Assembly (NCBI GenBank): GCA_965153355.1
Contig: OZ231127.1
Location: 92,504,001-92,568,000 of the forward strand
Direction of reading: 5' to 3'
Length of the DNA: 64,000 nt
Source of the DNA: Flaccisagitta enflata
Lineage: Eukaryota; Chaetognatha; Sagittoidea; Aphragmophora
Of this stretch, positions 16,592-27,002 are shown piece by piece (within the stretch, counting starts at the first letter, position 1; every line of letters starts with the position of its first letter). The notes beneath the pieces were generated by a model. That model searched no databases, was not told the origin of the DNA, and worked only from the letters and a program-made list of their open reading frames with translations. A program made the translations under genes and the position numbers.

Positions 16592-16697
16592 AGTTGGTCC
16601 GTCCATCCGTGAGCACGAGTTGAAAAGTGTGAAAACGCCCATTTCCGCCCCTGCCCACCCATCCGCAACTGGTATGGCCTTGTATCCGGCCTTGTTG
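16592..16697 (-). repeat. Hairpin-ended dispersed element, 5' half, antisense
   Basis: In antisense it reads AACAAGGCCGGATACAAGGC, GTTGCGGATGGGTGGGCAGG and GGCGGAAATGGGCG, then a GGAC tract. A separate related piece with a GGACCGACGAACTGAC tract lies at about 16407-16480. Confidence 0.7.
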
Positions 16698-16982
16698 AAC
16701 ATTACTTGCCCGGCTGAGCCGCAACGTTTGCCTCTGCCCACCCGCAAGCGATTACTCAATGGTCGAGCATCCGGCCTTTTTTAAAATGACACAGAACATA
16801 ATTCCACAGAGTAAGTGCATACTAAGATCAGATCTAGTTATTTGAGTGATTTTACCATATGACTTGCCTTGTCATCTCTTTTTATCATAGAAAGCCTGGA
16901 ATTGATAGTGGAGGAAGAAAAATGTTACCAAAATAGTGTGATTGCAAAATGGATGAAAATTGACGAAAGGTCCTCTGGACAT

Positions 16983-17578
16983 ACCGGGTCATCAGCCTGA
17001 GATGCCGGATAATGTTAAGCTTTTACTCTGAGATGCCAAATGTCACGGATTTCAAACTGATTGTCTCTTATAGAGTATAGGTTGACGTTTTTTGTATCAA
17101 AATTTCATCAAAATTGGTCAAGTAGTTTAGATTTTATATGTATTTAAGCAAAAACTTTTCACTTCTGCTTACTGGAAATGGAGAACTATCTTTTCCATGT
17201 ATTTTTCTCATTTTGAATATTTGAGCTAAGAATCATGCATGAGATTAGTCCTAAATAAAGGATGATTTGACAAATTTTTGAAACTACATCAATTTTTTTG
17301 CATACTAGACCATTCCAGCTCAAAAAATTGAAAAAAGAGAGAAATTTAAAAATGCTCTCTCTCTCAATTTTTATTGAAAATTCTGCCATTGAGGGAAAAT
17401 TAGTTTCTACTTCAAAGACTTGTAAAATCTAAACTACTTAACCGATTTGGATGAAATTTTGATACAAAAAACGTCAATTTATGCTCTTTAAGAGACAATC
17501 AGTATGAAATCAAGGGTATATTGCATCTCTGAGTAAAAGCTTAACAGAATCCGGCATCTCAGGCTGATGACCCTGTAG
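16983..17578. repeat. Foldback element with arms of about 165 bp
   Basis: GGGTCATCAGCCTGAGATGC and CAGATTGTCTCT-like sequence, followed by GACGTTTTTTGTATCAAAAT, on the left return in reverse complement at 17410-17578. The centre is AT-rich without an ORF. No clear target duplication was found. Confidence 0.75.
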
Positions 17579-18355
17579 GTAATGTGCTAATGTGTATGAT
17601 CAAGTAAACGCTAAAAAAGCGAAGTGTTATTTTGGTTAGCTGTTTGCTTTTGGGTGAGTTTGTGAAGGAATATTTATCAGATTCTGTATTAACAAGGCCC
17701 TCTTCCATTATTTCAGCTTGGGTATAGTTCCACTTTTCACAGCGGGTTGTAGAGTCACGCAGTTTGGCTAAGAATGCTGTAATGCTGTAATGCGTGATGT
17801 TTGTAACTTGTGATAGATGATTATATATAAGCTTTTGTTTTGATTTGACGACTTCACTTCACTTTTTTTTATAATAACCTTGTTTATAAGGACATTAAGG
17901 CTTCAAATGGCCGGAAAATCAAGAACATCTTACAGATGTATGAAGGCTTTAAATTACAAGAAAAAATTTTTATTAATAGAAATACTTAAGAAATATTATA
18001 AAAACAATGAAAATTTATATAATTACAAAAATATTCCATTATTCTTGATATTATTACTTTATAAATATCCTCAGATATAGCAATTATTCTAGCGGTGATT
18101 GATAAAAATATATTTGATTTTATTAACTTATGGTGAAATATAAGGTAAAACGCATAAGGCCCACTTCCATATTTCTTAGCGTGGGTATAGCGAGGGATAT
18201 TGTTGCACCTGTCATACTATGGTTTGAATAGTATTTGAAATTAAGAATGCTCTAAGAACGTTGAAGGCTTAGGCCTTGAATATAAGGTCATGAAGCTTTC
18301 AAAAAAAAGATAAATAAATATGTGTATTACTACATGAACCTTTCATCTTGTTGAA
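17579..18355. other. AT-rich non-coding stretch with a hairpin-element scrap
   Basis: GCGGGTTGTAGAGTCACGCA at 17743-17762 is a fragment of the hairpin-ended family. The remainder is AT-rich with no coding signal. Confidence 0.5.
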
Positions 18356-18358
18356 CAG

Positions 18359-18575
18359 CCAACTTTTACAGCAAAACTCGTATACCCGGCTCCGTTTGAA
18401 GATACAAATACAGGGCGTATAAACGCCAAAATGGTCGTCTTGAAGAATTTCTTGATTGTTATTGGGGGATGCAAACAGGAGAGAAGACCTGGCAATCCTT
18501 TCTATCGTTGAACTCCCGAAAATGACATCATCTATTTCAACTTGGAAAGTGGCATTTGGAAGGAATTAAGAACAG
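18359..18575 (+). pseudogene. Kelch-repeat-like exon relic
   Basis: Between an acceptor-like GAACAG and a donor-like AACAG|GTTGAA, one frame reads about 72 codons with a kelch-type blade: MVVLKNFLIVIGG, then NDIIYFNLESGIWKEL (double glycine, then the spaced Tyr and Trp). One in-frame TGA separates the two parts. Similarity is judged by eye only. Confidence 0.35.
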
Positions 18576-18880
18576 GTTGAAACCCTGCGGAAAATATACT
18601 TGTCTCGAAGACTTGGACTTAAAAATGGTTTGGGTTGTTTCAAGAAAGAGGTTCAATTCAAACAGGTTGTCCAACTTATTTAGTCTTTTCCTATGTTGTC
18701 TGACAAGGTTGAATCCTTTGAGAAACTGAAATATATTCACATTATTCTAATCAGGTAAACCAAGTTTGGCCGCTTGTGCATCACAAATCGTCTGAGGTGA
18801 TCAAGATTGCATATCAATCATGATGGCTGGTGGCTGTTATTACCGGGAAAGCGTTGAGTTAAATTGTTTTAGGTTTAATC

Positions 18881-19592
18881 CAGAGTCAGTGATGCAAAAA
18901 AACTGCCCGCAATTAAAAAATGTAACGAATGGACGTACGTACTAAAAAATCTCAGGATTATGTCAAAATTGTGGGATTTTACCGTCCATCCCATTCTAGA
19001 CCAATTTTGACCTCAGGAATCTAAATTTGCAGTCGTAAATGGTCTCAGGTCAATGACAGGCCACACATACTTCAGTCAAAATATATACACAAATTTCAAA
19101 ATTTGAAATTTGTCAATCTGATTGAAGATTCAAAATCCTTTAAAAACTGTGAAAAGTGTCTTTCTTTAAAATTTTGATCAGAACATAGTCAAAATTAAAA
19201 TTATCCGTCAAAATAAGGCCGAATTTAGACAAAAGAGCAATTTTACTCTATTTTGGATGTTTAACGCTAATTTTGACTATGTTCCAATCAAAATTTCAAA
19301 AAAAGAAAGATACTTTCTTTTAATAGTTTTTTTCAAGGATTTTGAATCTGCAATCAGATTGACAAATTCCCGATTTTGAAAATTTGACCTGAGAAATGTA
19401 GCCGTAGCCTATCGAAATGTTGACCTGAGACCATTTCTGACTGCAGATTTGGATTCCTTGGGTCAAAATTGGTCTAGTACAGGATGGACGGTAAAATTCC
19501 CCAATTTTGATATAATCCTGAGATTTTTTAACGTACGTACTCACCGACAGACCGGCTTACACAGTGAGGTGTAAAGTCGCGTGCCTGTGACT
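18881..19592 (+). repeat. Hairpin-ended dispersed element interrupted by a foldback element
   Basis: The left part (18881-18932) carries CAGTGATGCAAAAAAACTGC and GTAACGAATGG. The right part (19541-19592) carries CGACAGACCGGC and the 3' hairpin GTCGCGTGCCTGTGAC. The two are separated by the insertion at 18943-19530. Confidence 0.65.
18943..19530. mobile_element. Foldback element with 10-bp target-site duplication
   Basis: The 588-bp element has long inverted arms (about 290 bp each). Both ends read TAAAAAATCTCAGGATTAT (one mismatch) from the outside in. ACGTACGTAC flanks it directly at 18933-18942 and 19531-19540. Long arms with 9-11-bp duplications are typical of Mutator-like (MULE) foldback elements; no transposase is present. 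Confidence 0.8.
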
Positions 19593-19599
19593 TTTTAGT

Positions 19600-20385
19600 T
19601 CCTACTTAAATGCTTCATTACTGCCCCTGCTCACCCGCATGCAACCCATCCCTCATTTTGGGAAACGTTTGAGTGTTCTTCTTAATAAGAGGCTTACCCA
19701 AATTTATCGCCTTACCAGTGAACTGCTTCCTACAGAAAATGCTTTTTTTTCTCTATTTATTAAGAAAAATGAATGTATTTATAACGGGTGGTCAAAAAAA
19801 AAGTGACTAAGCTAGAATTTTTTCCAATAAGTTTGGAATTTTTTCTACAAGTTGATATTTTAAAAATAAAGTAAAATGTATAAAAGAATTTAATTTTTTC
19901 AAATTTTGTAAAACAAAAAATTATATAAGTGCAAAAAAGTAAAATGTTTGCATAGATCAGTTATAACATAGATAATCAGTTGTTTTTAAGAACTGAATAT
20001 ATTAATTAGGTCCTGTCTGAAATAAATACAATTATTTATAAGCCTCCAAGTTTTGGTTTTAGAGATTTTGGTAGAAAAGAAAAGGATGTTTTTTAGAAGT
20101 ATCTTTTGTTTTATTATATGTTTGCATTTTTGTACTTTCTCTTAGGTTTCTAATCAGCTTTTTAGTTATCCTTAACTATAAATAGTGAATCTATAAAAAA
20201 AATTTAATTTTTTTGCAGAAAATTATTAGCAAAAATTGAGGCTGTCCAAAATCAAAATTAGTTTATTGTAAATGATTTGAAATATATAGAAAATATAAAA
20301 ATTGCCATAAATGAAAAAAAATTGTCCTGCTCTATATCTAATTGCAAAAAATTTTACTCTAAATTTTTTACAAAAGATATATTGC
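19600..20385. other. AT-rich non-coding stretch
   Basis: Homopolymer-rich AT sequence with no gene, repeat unit or splice structure that I can support. Confidence 0.5.
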
Positions 20386-20901
20386 GAGCGTTTTTTAGTT
20401 ACGGACACGCAACTCTATAAGAGGCTTTGTCCGTCCATCGGTCGGTCGGTTGGTTGGTTGGTTGGTTGGTCCGTCACGCTCGAGTTGAAAAGTGGGAAAA
20501 CGCGCATTTCTGCCCCTGCCCACCCGTCCGCAACTGATAGTGGAGGGATATAACAAAATCCACCTTAACAAAAATGTAATACAGAGTTTTTTTGTGTTTT
20601 TGCACTGTACATGGGTTGTGCTAAGCTAAGAAAAAAATCTAGCCAAATATGACCTCTGTAAGGGGGCTGGTTGGGCTGTTTGTAAACATATAAAGAATAG
20701 GGCGAAATTGATGCAAATTCATATAAAGAAAATTTTTAGAAATATAAAAAGTAATATAAAACTTTGTATAAAATCTTTGAATATCATGTTTGTACTCATC
20801 CATGATATCTTTTTGAGGAATTACATAAAAAAATGTTTTTAGGTATCCTGAAAAAGCCTATCAACCGCTTGATATTCATAGAATATTGTTCAAATTTATA
20901 C

Positions 20902-21099
20902 AACAAGGCCAGATACACGGCTACTTTTGTGCAGGTGGACAGGGGCAGTGATAAAAAAGGCTAACGTTATATTTAGACAGGAGCAGCAATGAGAAAACTG
21001 CCCAAAAATGCCATAAAGGCTAAGCATTCCAGATGGACCATCCAACCAACAGATCGACCAACATCGCAGGTTATAAAGTTGCATGCTTGCGACTAAAAA
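20902..21099 (+). repeat. Hairpin-ended dispersed element, full length
   Basis: 5' module CAAGGCCAGATACACGGC, then GGTGGACAGGGGCAGTGA, a second diverged GACAGGAGCAGCAATG, a GGACCATCCAACC tract, and the 3' hairpin GTTGCATGCTTGCGAC followed by TAAAAA. It lies inside the 20538-26147 element. Confidence 0.8.
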
Positions 21100-21229
21100 G
21101 ATTCAATCTTTGGGTCTATGAAAATGCTGGTTTAGGATAACTAGCTTATCTAATGATCACCTAAAGCTTCAGCATTTTAATAATGTTTCAAACAATGGAA
21201 ATCCCCCATTTAAAAAGAGAAAAATGTAA

Positions 21230-21640
21230 TACAAAAATGTAATACTACCTAGGAAATAAATATAGAACCAACTTCAACTCAAGATATCTCGGCTTTAAAA
21301 AACGCCAAACAACTTTGTAAAATGATCAAATAAATCTACATCGAAAAATCTACAAAATGAGTGCAATCTGGCACCTGCAGCGTTTTTTGTTTAAAAATGA
21401 CAATCAAATAAGTGAAAACAGCCATTTTGAAATTTTCAAAATAATTGATTAGGTAGGATTGAAAGTAAATTCAAGACACCTTCAATTTAGATTATCTTGG
21501 CTTTTGGATAGGCTAGAGAGTTTTTAGAACAAAGCAAACCAATCTATGTCAAAAAATCTACAAGATGAGCGCAATCTGGTTACTGTAACTTAAGCCGATT
21601 AGAAATGACAAGCAAAAAAGTAAAAATTTGTCTTTGATAT
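21230..21640. repeat. Degenerate direct duplication, about 230-bp spacing
   Basis: Two copies share CTTCAA.T.AGAT.ATCTTGGCTTT, ATCTAC.TC.AAAAATCTACAA and ATGAG.GCAATCTGG. They lie between the left end of the 5.6-kb element and its gene. No coding potential is evident. Confidence 0.55.
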
Positions 21641-22073
21641 AATTAGTCCATAGGAGTCTAACAAGAGCAGTGGAACAATAGCTTGTTTTTTTTTGAAACT
21701 TGGTTTACAAAATGCCTCCCAAAGATAAAACAGGATAAGTTAGTTAAGAAAAAGGTTATGTCAAATACTAGTACTGTCAGTAGAATGTTTTATGTGACGT
21801 AAGGATGGGAAATCAAACAATTCCTCTGTTGGTTCTACGTCTCTTTCCTAGGTAGTAAAACTGTACAACAACGGTCATTACAGTGATTACAGTTTAGATC
21901 TAGTCTTCTTCAGAATCACTATCATCTTCATCTTCAACAAATGTGTTGGCATTTGAACATGAGGAGCCTCGACAATGCCCACAAGCCATTGAGCATTTCA
22001 TTCCATGTTTCTTGCAAGTGCATCTAGCAGTTGCACAATCAGTGGTACAATTGCGTCAAATGATCTTTAAAAG

Positions 22074-23285
22074 CTAAGCAGGGGCTGTTGGCATATCCAT
22101 CAGTACAGGATGCAATCCAGTATCTTTCCGGACCCATCCCCACTCCTCAGCAATCAAATCACATTGGGGATCTTTCCATTGATTTGTTTGCAGAAAGACT
22201 CGCCTGCTATGAAATTTGGCAGCAGCAGAGGTGGGAGGCAAAACTTTAGGGTCCACTTGTGTCAAGCTTGTGGCAACTTTGTCACAATATTTTTTGTATC
22301 GCAGGCCATCTAAGGTATCTGATTTTTTCCCATTGTACATTACAACAAATGCAGTTTCACCAGCATGATTGATCTGGGCCTGAGTGGCATTTGGATTGTC
22401 AAAGACTATTGCTGCTTGCTGGAGAGATTTATTCTCTTTGAATTTTTTGATAATGGACCCTTTTCCAATACCAAATAAACAAGATGTTGTGTCACACCCT
22501 AAAAATGCATGCAAAAATGGCATGTGTTTGCATACAAAAGAGCCTAGTTTTGCTTTGACCTCTTTAATGTTCCACACTCGTCCTTTTGTATTTTTCTTGC
22601 GATCTGAAGCAAAGAAAATATCTTTGCCATGTTTAGGCAAATGATGTAACAGGAGGACAAGTAAATCTGTGTCATCTCCAATCAAAACTGTATCCATTGA
22701 GGATGCTGACTCAATTGTCTTTTGGACAATGAGAAGGTCTGCATCTGCTTGGTCATAAAAAACCTGGCAGCCCTGATATGTGAGTTTGGCGCCAAGAAAG
22801 TCAATGAATCGTTGTTTGTTTTTTGGGTCACTGAGGAATGCCTCTTTTGTGACCGTTAGATTCATATCCAGACTGAATGTAATGCTAACTCCTTTTTTTC
22901 CCTTCAATCGCCGCTTATGAGTCATATCTTTGGTCGTAAATTCTTTATATCCATCAAAAACTACGACAGCTTTACCATAGTTGGTAGCAACATACTTGCT
23001 GTAGGTTTCTAAGATGCTTTCATAAAAAGCACCTCGTGACCAAGGAATCCTGTGCAGCAGAGCACCTCCATCAAGTACATAACTGACATTGTCAGGGATG
23101 GAAGCAGCATTAAGATTAGCTGCTGTCCATAATGTATCTGCAAGAGTAGACTTTTGGGCCTCATGAAGCAATTCTGGTGTTTCAGCAAGAGCCTTGGGTA
23201 TGGTGGTCAATTCATGCTTGAAAATAGTTTCAGGATCAATATTGTCAGTCCTTTCAGCAGCAACAACAAGTTTTTTAAACAACAT
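22074..23285 (-). CDS. Longest open segment: PIN-like nuclease core, 403 codons
   Basis: The ATG at 23283-23285 is internal. Codons upstream in the same frame (to 23329) continue the conserved protein until the foldback insertion. The segment spans the catalytic PIN core (acidic residues at about 72, 111, 180, 182, 204-207 and 265) and the helix-hairpin-helix-like GIGKGSIIKKF region. Without the N-terminal region and CXC tail it is unlikely to give a normal product. Confidence 0.75.
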   Translation of the reverse strand: MLFKKLVVAAERTDNIDPETIFKHELTTIPKALAETPELLHEAQKSTLADTLWTAANLNAASIPDNVSYVLDGGALLHRIPWSRGAFYESILETYSKYVATNYGKAVVVFDGYKEFTTKDMTHKRRLKGKKGVSITFSLDMNLTVTKEAFLSDPKNKQRFIDFLGAKLTYQGCQVFYDQADADLLIVQKTIESASSMDTVLIGDDTDLLVLLLHHLPKHGKDIFFASDRKKNTKGRVWNIKEVKAKLGSFVCKHMPFLHAFLGCDTTSCLFGIGKGSIIKKFKENKSLQQAAIVFDNPNATQAQINHAGETAFVVMYNGKKSDTLDGLRYKKYCDKVATSLTQVDPKVLPPTSAAAKFHSRRVFLQTNQWKDPQCDLIAEEWGWVRKDTGLHPVLMDMPTAPA

Positions 23286-23338
23286 ATGTGGCTCAAACTG
23301 TACAATTTCTCCATCAACTTTTACACCGTTTGTGGCAC

Positions 23339-24755
23339 TAGGGGTGGGGATAATGCACCTTAGTCAACGGATCAAGCTGCAGGTGAAGAATATGTGCTAA
23401 CATGATGAGAATAGATGGTATACCAAGTTTAAGGACCTTTGGAACAGTTTCAGCCTAGCCCTCCACCCCCCCCCTGCCCCCAGGGGTTCAAAACCCAGAA
23501 AAAGCGATTTTTTTTTGCTATTTTAAGCATGTTTTGCCTTCCAAATGTGTTAAGAAAAAAGAAAAAATACTAAAACGCATTCTAAAATGTGTAACCTGAC
23601 ATGTGATTACCCATATGGGCTGTGATACAGGATTTTTTATGGGTATAGACACTCTAGAATTACTGCAAAATGATGATTTTTGCCAGTTTTAAGTAATTTA
23701 AGTTATTTTTTGTGATATCATCGGTACGAAAATCTATGTTAGATGTTCATGGCAAGTATGTCGTTAGGGGCAGTCTGTGGGTGGGCAGGGGCAGTAATGC
23801 AAGTGGGCTGGGGCTGTCTTATAGGTGGGCAGGGGCTGTTATGCTTAAAAATCACAATTTTGGCCAATTTTGCATCATTGTATTATTTTGTATTATTAAC
23901 CAACCCTAGGATGGATGGGCACACTCTCTTAAAGAGTCGCTTTGCAAGCAACTTAAACATGAAAAAATGAATAATGATATTGTATCTCAAAGCAGACACT
24001 CTTTTATTATTACATTAGTTTTGCAATCAAATCTAAAAATGTTGCTAAAATGTGTCTTTGCTGTTGTTTCATCCAAAGCGAATTTCATGATCATATTTGA
24101 GAGTGGTATGAAAAGGATTTCAAAGGTGAGTGGTATGCAACCTGGTATCATAACCCAAATGGATAATCACATGTCAGGTTGCACATTCTAGAATGCTTCA
24201 TAATAGGAAAATTTACAATGATGCAAAATTGGCCAAAATTGTGATTTTTAAGCATAACAGCCCCTGCCCACCTACAAGACATCCCCAGCCCACCTGCATT
24301 ACTACCCCTGCCCACCCACTGACTGCCCCTAACAACAGACTTGCCATAAACATGTAACATAAATTTTTGAACAGATGATATAACGATATAACTTGAATTA
24401 CTTAAAACTGGCAAAAATCATCATTTTGTAGTAATTCTGGAGGGTCTACACCCATGATAAATCCTGTATCACACCCCAAATAGGTAATCACATGTCAGGT
24501 TACACATTTTAGAATGTGTTTTAGTAGTATCTATCATTTTTTAACACATTTGGAAGGCAAAACACGCTTAAAATAGCAAAAAAAGTCGCTTTTTCTGGGT
24601 TTTGAAGCCCTGAGGGCAGGGGGGGGGGTGGAGGGCTAGGCTGAAACTATTCCAAAGTTCCTGAAACTTGGTATACCATCTATTCTCATCATGTTAGCAC
24701 ATATTCTTCACCTGCAGCTTGATCCGTTGACTAAGGTGCATTATCCCCACCCCTA
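23339..24755. mobile_element. Mutator-like foldback element, 1.4 kb, 9-bp target duplication
   Basis: Arms of about 545 bp (23339-23887 and 24211-24755) are inverted copies beginning TAGGGGTGGGGATAATGCAC. TTGTGGCAC flanks it at 23330-23338 and 24756-24764. The loop (about 320 bp) holds no transposase. The flanking PIN gene reads in the same frame on both sides with one copy of the duplication, so the insertion is fairly recent. The arms contain the GTGGGCAGGGGCAGTAATGC module shared with the hairpin-ended family. Confidence 0.9.
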
Positions 24756-25446
24756 TTGTGGCACCCATGGCCTGATCTTTCCTCTTAAAAGAAAAATCAC
24801 TTACTTTCTCTCCAACCATCTTTTCTCAAATGCTTTCACCAATGGCTTTAGCATTATCGCAATTGACTGATGGGCTTGCATGAACACCATTGGCAATATT
24901 GCAAAAAACATCTCCATAATTGAATGGATTTCTTTCATGCAAGAATTCAGCTAAAAGACATGTATCTTTCCAATCACGACTTATCCTAGATGGTCCCATC
25001 TCAGTATGCTGCTCTCCACATTTTCTTGTGTGTCATTTCCTGTATGGCTTGATGTGCAGATGCACAAAATGGCATGGAAAGAGTCCATTCATTTCGCTGT
25101 TCCTCACTCATGCCACTCCCATGTGTCAATCCTCCGCTGGTCTTCAAATTGCGCATCAGGCATTGTTCGATCACTTGATCACTGGGGATTCCTGTCCATA
25201 ATCTGTCACTCCTTTGAACTACAAAAAGCCCATTTGAAAAGTGGTGATGAACATCTGGCTGAGTCATCTCTAGTTCTTGCATTTGCTGCAAATAAATGTT
25301 GCCTGACTTGGTATAGTTGTTGTGCCCAGCAGCAGCCAAATATTTTACCAATTCAGCAAAGCTAAATAGATGCAGACAAACAGCTATGCTTACTGATATG
25401 CTTTTTCATATTTGATTGCTCAGACATGTGTCAAAACATTTAGTTA

Positions 25447-25990
25447 TCTTTTTTGAAATTGGTAAAAAAGATTGAGCTGAATGAGCTGAAATACTCAAAA
25501 ACATTCATAAAGATGAGCAGCTATGCTGATGAATATATTTTCTTGTATTTGCATGCTCACACATGTATCAAAACATTTATCGACATATCCCATTTTAATT
25601 CAATTAAAAATACTGAGCTAAATAAGCTAAATGAGCAAGAATACTCAAAAACACCCTCACAGATGAGCAGCTATGCTCATAAACATGTTTTCTTGTATTT
25701 GAATGCTCAAACAAGCCTGAAAACACTCCCTTATTGATCCTTCTTAAAATTAAAGAAAAAAATAATAATTCTTATTTTTTGTAAATAAACTTTTAAAAAA
25801 TCATAACGCAAAAAATATTTGTGGTAGAGTATTCTGGATGGCGCCAAATGAAAGAGAATTATCAAATTTACTTACTCTATCAATTTCATTGGAATTCCCA
25901 ATCTCTCAATTGAGAGCCTCAACTTTTGCATAAGAAAATAAAAACCGTGTTTCTTTTGAAAATGTCAAAAAGACGAGGACTGACTTCGAC
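25447..25990. repeat. Dispersed AT-rich repeat with GAGCAGC(T)ATGCTCAT units
   Basis: Two internal copies of GAGCTGAAT..GCTGAAATACTCAAAAAC..GATGAGCAGCTATGCT lie at 25470-25700, followed by a unique AT-rich tail. A diverged inverted relative lies at 45366-45760, and further scraps at 46750-47030. Confidence 0.6.
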
Positions 25991-26232
25991 TTTTTTCCCA
26001 ACTGTAAAAAAATCTTTTTAGCCGATATGTTGCTAGATTTGGATTTACCTGATAAAGTAAGCCTTGAGGAACTAGGAACCACCAAAAAACTTTGTATTAC
26101 ATTTTTGTTAAGGTCGGGTTTACTATTTTGATTAAATCCCTCCTCTATGATGGCCGTGTATCCGGCCTTGTTTTTTCATTACAGCCCGTACCCAACCGTC
26201 CGTTTTTGTCTTGCCGTGTATCCGGCCTTGTT

Positions 26233-26534
26233 TATTAAGTAAATAGATGTCATCGGCACATTCTTTCGAATGATTATGTAACCTTTGTGACTCCATCTAT
26301 CAAGCAAAGAGGGGCTATTGACCTATTAATATGCCATTACATATATTCTTATCTTTTCTTTTCATCGTGATCGTTTATTGATTTCATTGATTTTTTTATC
26401 ATTACCTCTGTGGCTAGAATGGATGTGAGGCGACAAAGATAAGAGAAAAACACGACAAGAGAACAGATGAAATACGCCGACTTCTTGGTACACAAACATC
26501 TGATGAAAAAAAAAACAGTCGCAAAAGCGTTAGA
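26233..26534. other. Short non-coding stretch between repeats
   Basis: AT-rich sequence without a gene or a repeat that I can define, between the second 5' scrap of the hairpin family and the extended end of cassette 2. Confidence 0.4.
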
Positions 26535-26970
26535 TGGTCAGCGGTACCCGTTGCCCCTATGTGAGTGTTTGTGCTTGTGAGGTGGTTAGAGGGGCAGCGG
26601 CCCTGATGGGACCGATGACCTATGCTGTTTTTATTTGAACTTCAATGATTGAACAAGAGCCTGGAGGCTATATTTGGGGCCTTAAGGCTGAGATTTGAGC
26701 CCTGAGGCTGGGATTTGAGTTTTGAGGCTTTGTTTTGAGCCTCGAGGCTGGGATTTGAGCCCTGAGGCTTGGATTTGAGCCCTGAGGCTGGGATTTGAGC
26801 CCTGAGGCTGGGATTTGGGCCCTGAGACTAGGATTTGGGCCTTGAGGGGGGGGGGATGGAGAAGAAGAAGAAGAAGAAGAAGAAGAAGAAGGAGAAGAAG
26901 GAGAAGGAGAAAGAGAAATTTCCCCTATGTGAGAAAGCATAGGTCAACGGCCCCTTTCGGGCCGCTGCCC
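26535..26970. repeat. Palindrome-capped minisatellite cassette (copy 2)
   Basis: Extended end ATGGTCAGCGGTACCCGTTG, then cap GGGCAGCGGCCCTGATGGGA. The body (26655-26850) is a 20-23-bp unit GGCTGGGATTTGAGCCCTGA, followed by a GAGAAGAAG purine run. The inverted cap CCCCTTTCGGGCCGCTGCCC ends at 26970. Confidence 0.85.
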
Positions 26971-27002
26971 AAAAAGGATTGGGGAACCACAGCTAGGATT
27001 AA

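Larger units (their letters stand above)
21900..25370 (-). pseudogene. FEN1/XPG-like PIN-domain nuclease with C-terminal CXC domain, broken copy
   Basis: Three segments run in order on the minus strand. The N-terminal segment (25370 to about 25001) includes AAGHNNYTKSGNIYLQQM and QVIEQCLMRNLKTSGG. A linking segment (about 25005-24766) is in another frame and has one TGA. The long frame 23329-22074 carries the PIN core, with acidic residues in VLDGG, VFDGY, QADADLL, GDDTDLLV and LGCDTTS. After the stop at 22074-22076 and a TGA at 22056-22058 the same frame continues to 21900 with a CXC zinc-binding pattern (RCTCKKHGMKCSMACGHC) and an acidic tail. A foldback element (23339-24755) splits the gene within the linker. 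This multi-domain gene family is widespread in invertebrate genomes; its cellular role is not established. Confidence 0.8.
20538..26147 (-). mobile_element. Putative 5.6-kb TIR transposon carrying the PIN/CXC nuclease gene
   Basis: The left end is TAGTGGAGGGAT followed by CCTTAACAAAAATGTAATAC (20563-20582). The right end is its reverse complement (GTATTACATTTTTGTTAAGG at 26094-26113, ATCCCTCCTCTA at 26136-26147). TGA is repeated directly at both borders (20535-20537 and 26148-26150). The element interrupts a hairpin-ended element, so the borders are precise. The only recognisable gene inside is the PIN/CXC pseudogene. Assignment to a known superfamily is open. Confidence 0.65.
20389..26172 (-). 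repeat. Hairpin-ended dispersed element split by a 5.6-kb insertion
   Basis: Its 3' half in antisense (TTTTAGTTACGGACACGCAA, CGGTCGGTCGGTTGG tract, CCCCTGCCCACCCGTCCGCA) ends at CAACTGA (20537). Its 5' half, GGCCGTGTATCCGGCCTTGT, starts near 26152. Joined, these two give the normal order seen at 16592-16697. A second 5' scrap, GCCGTGTATCCGGCCTTGTT, lies at 26213-26232. Confidence 0.7.

Noticed and set aside
17880-18080. 66-codon Lys/Asn/Tyr-rich frame
   Set aside because: Composition is that of AT-rich noncoding DNA; no domain.
25006-25365. 119-codon plus-strand frame
   Set aside because: Antisense shadow of the N-terminal segment of the PIN/CXC gene, which has the recognisable conserved motifs.
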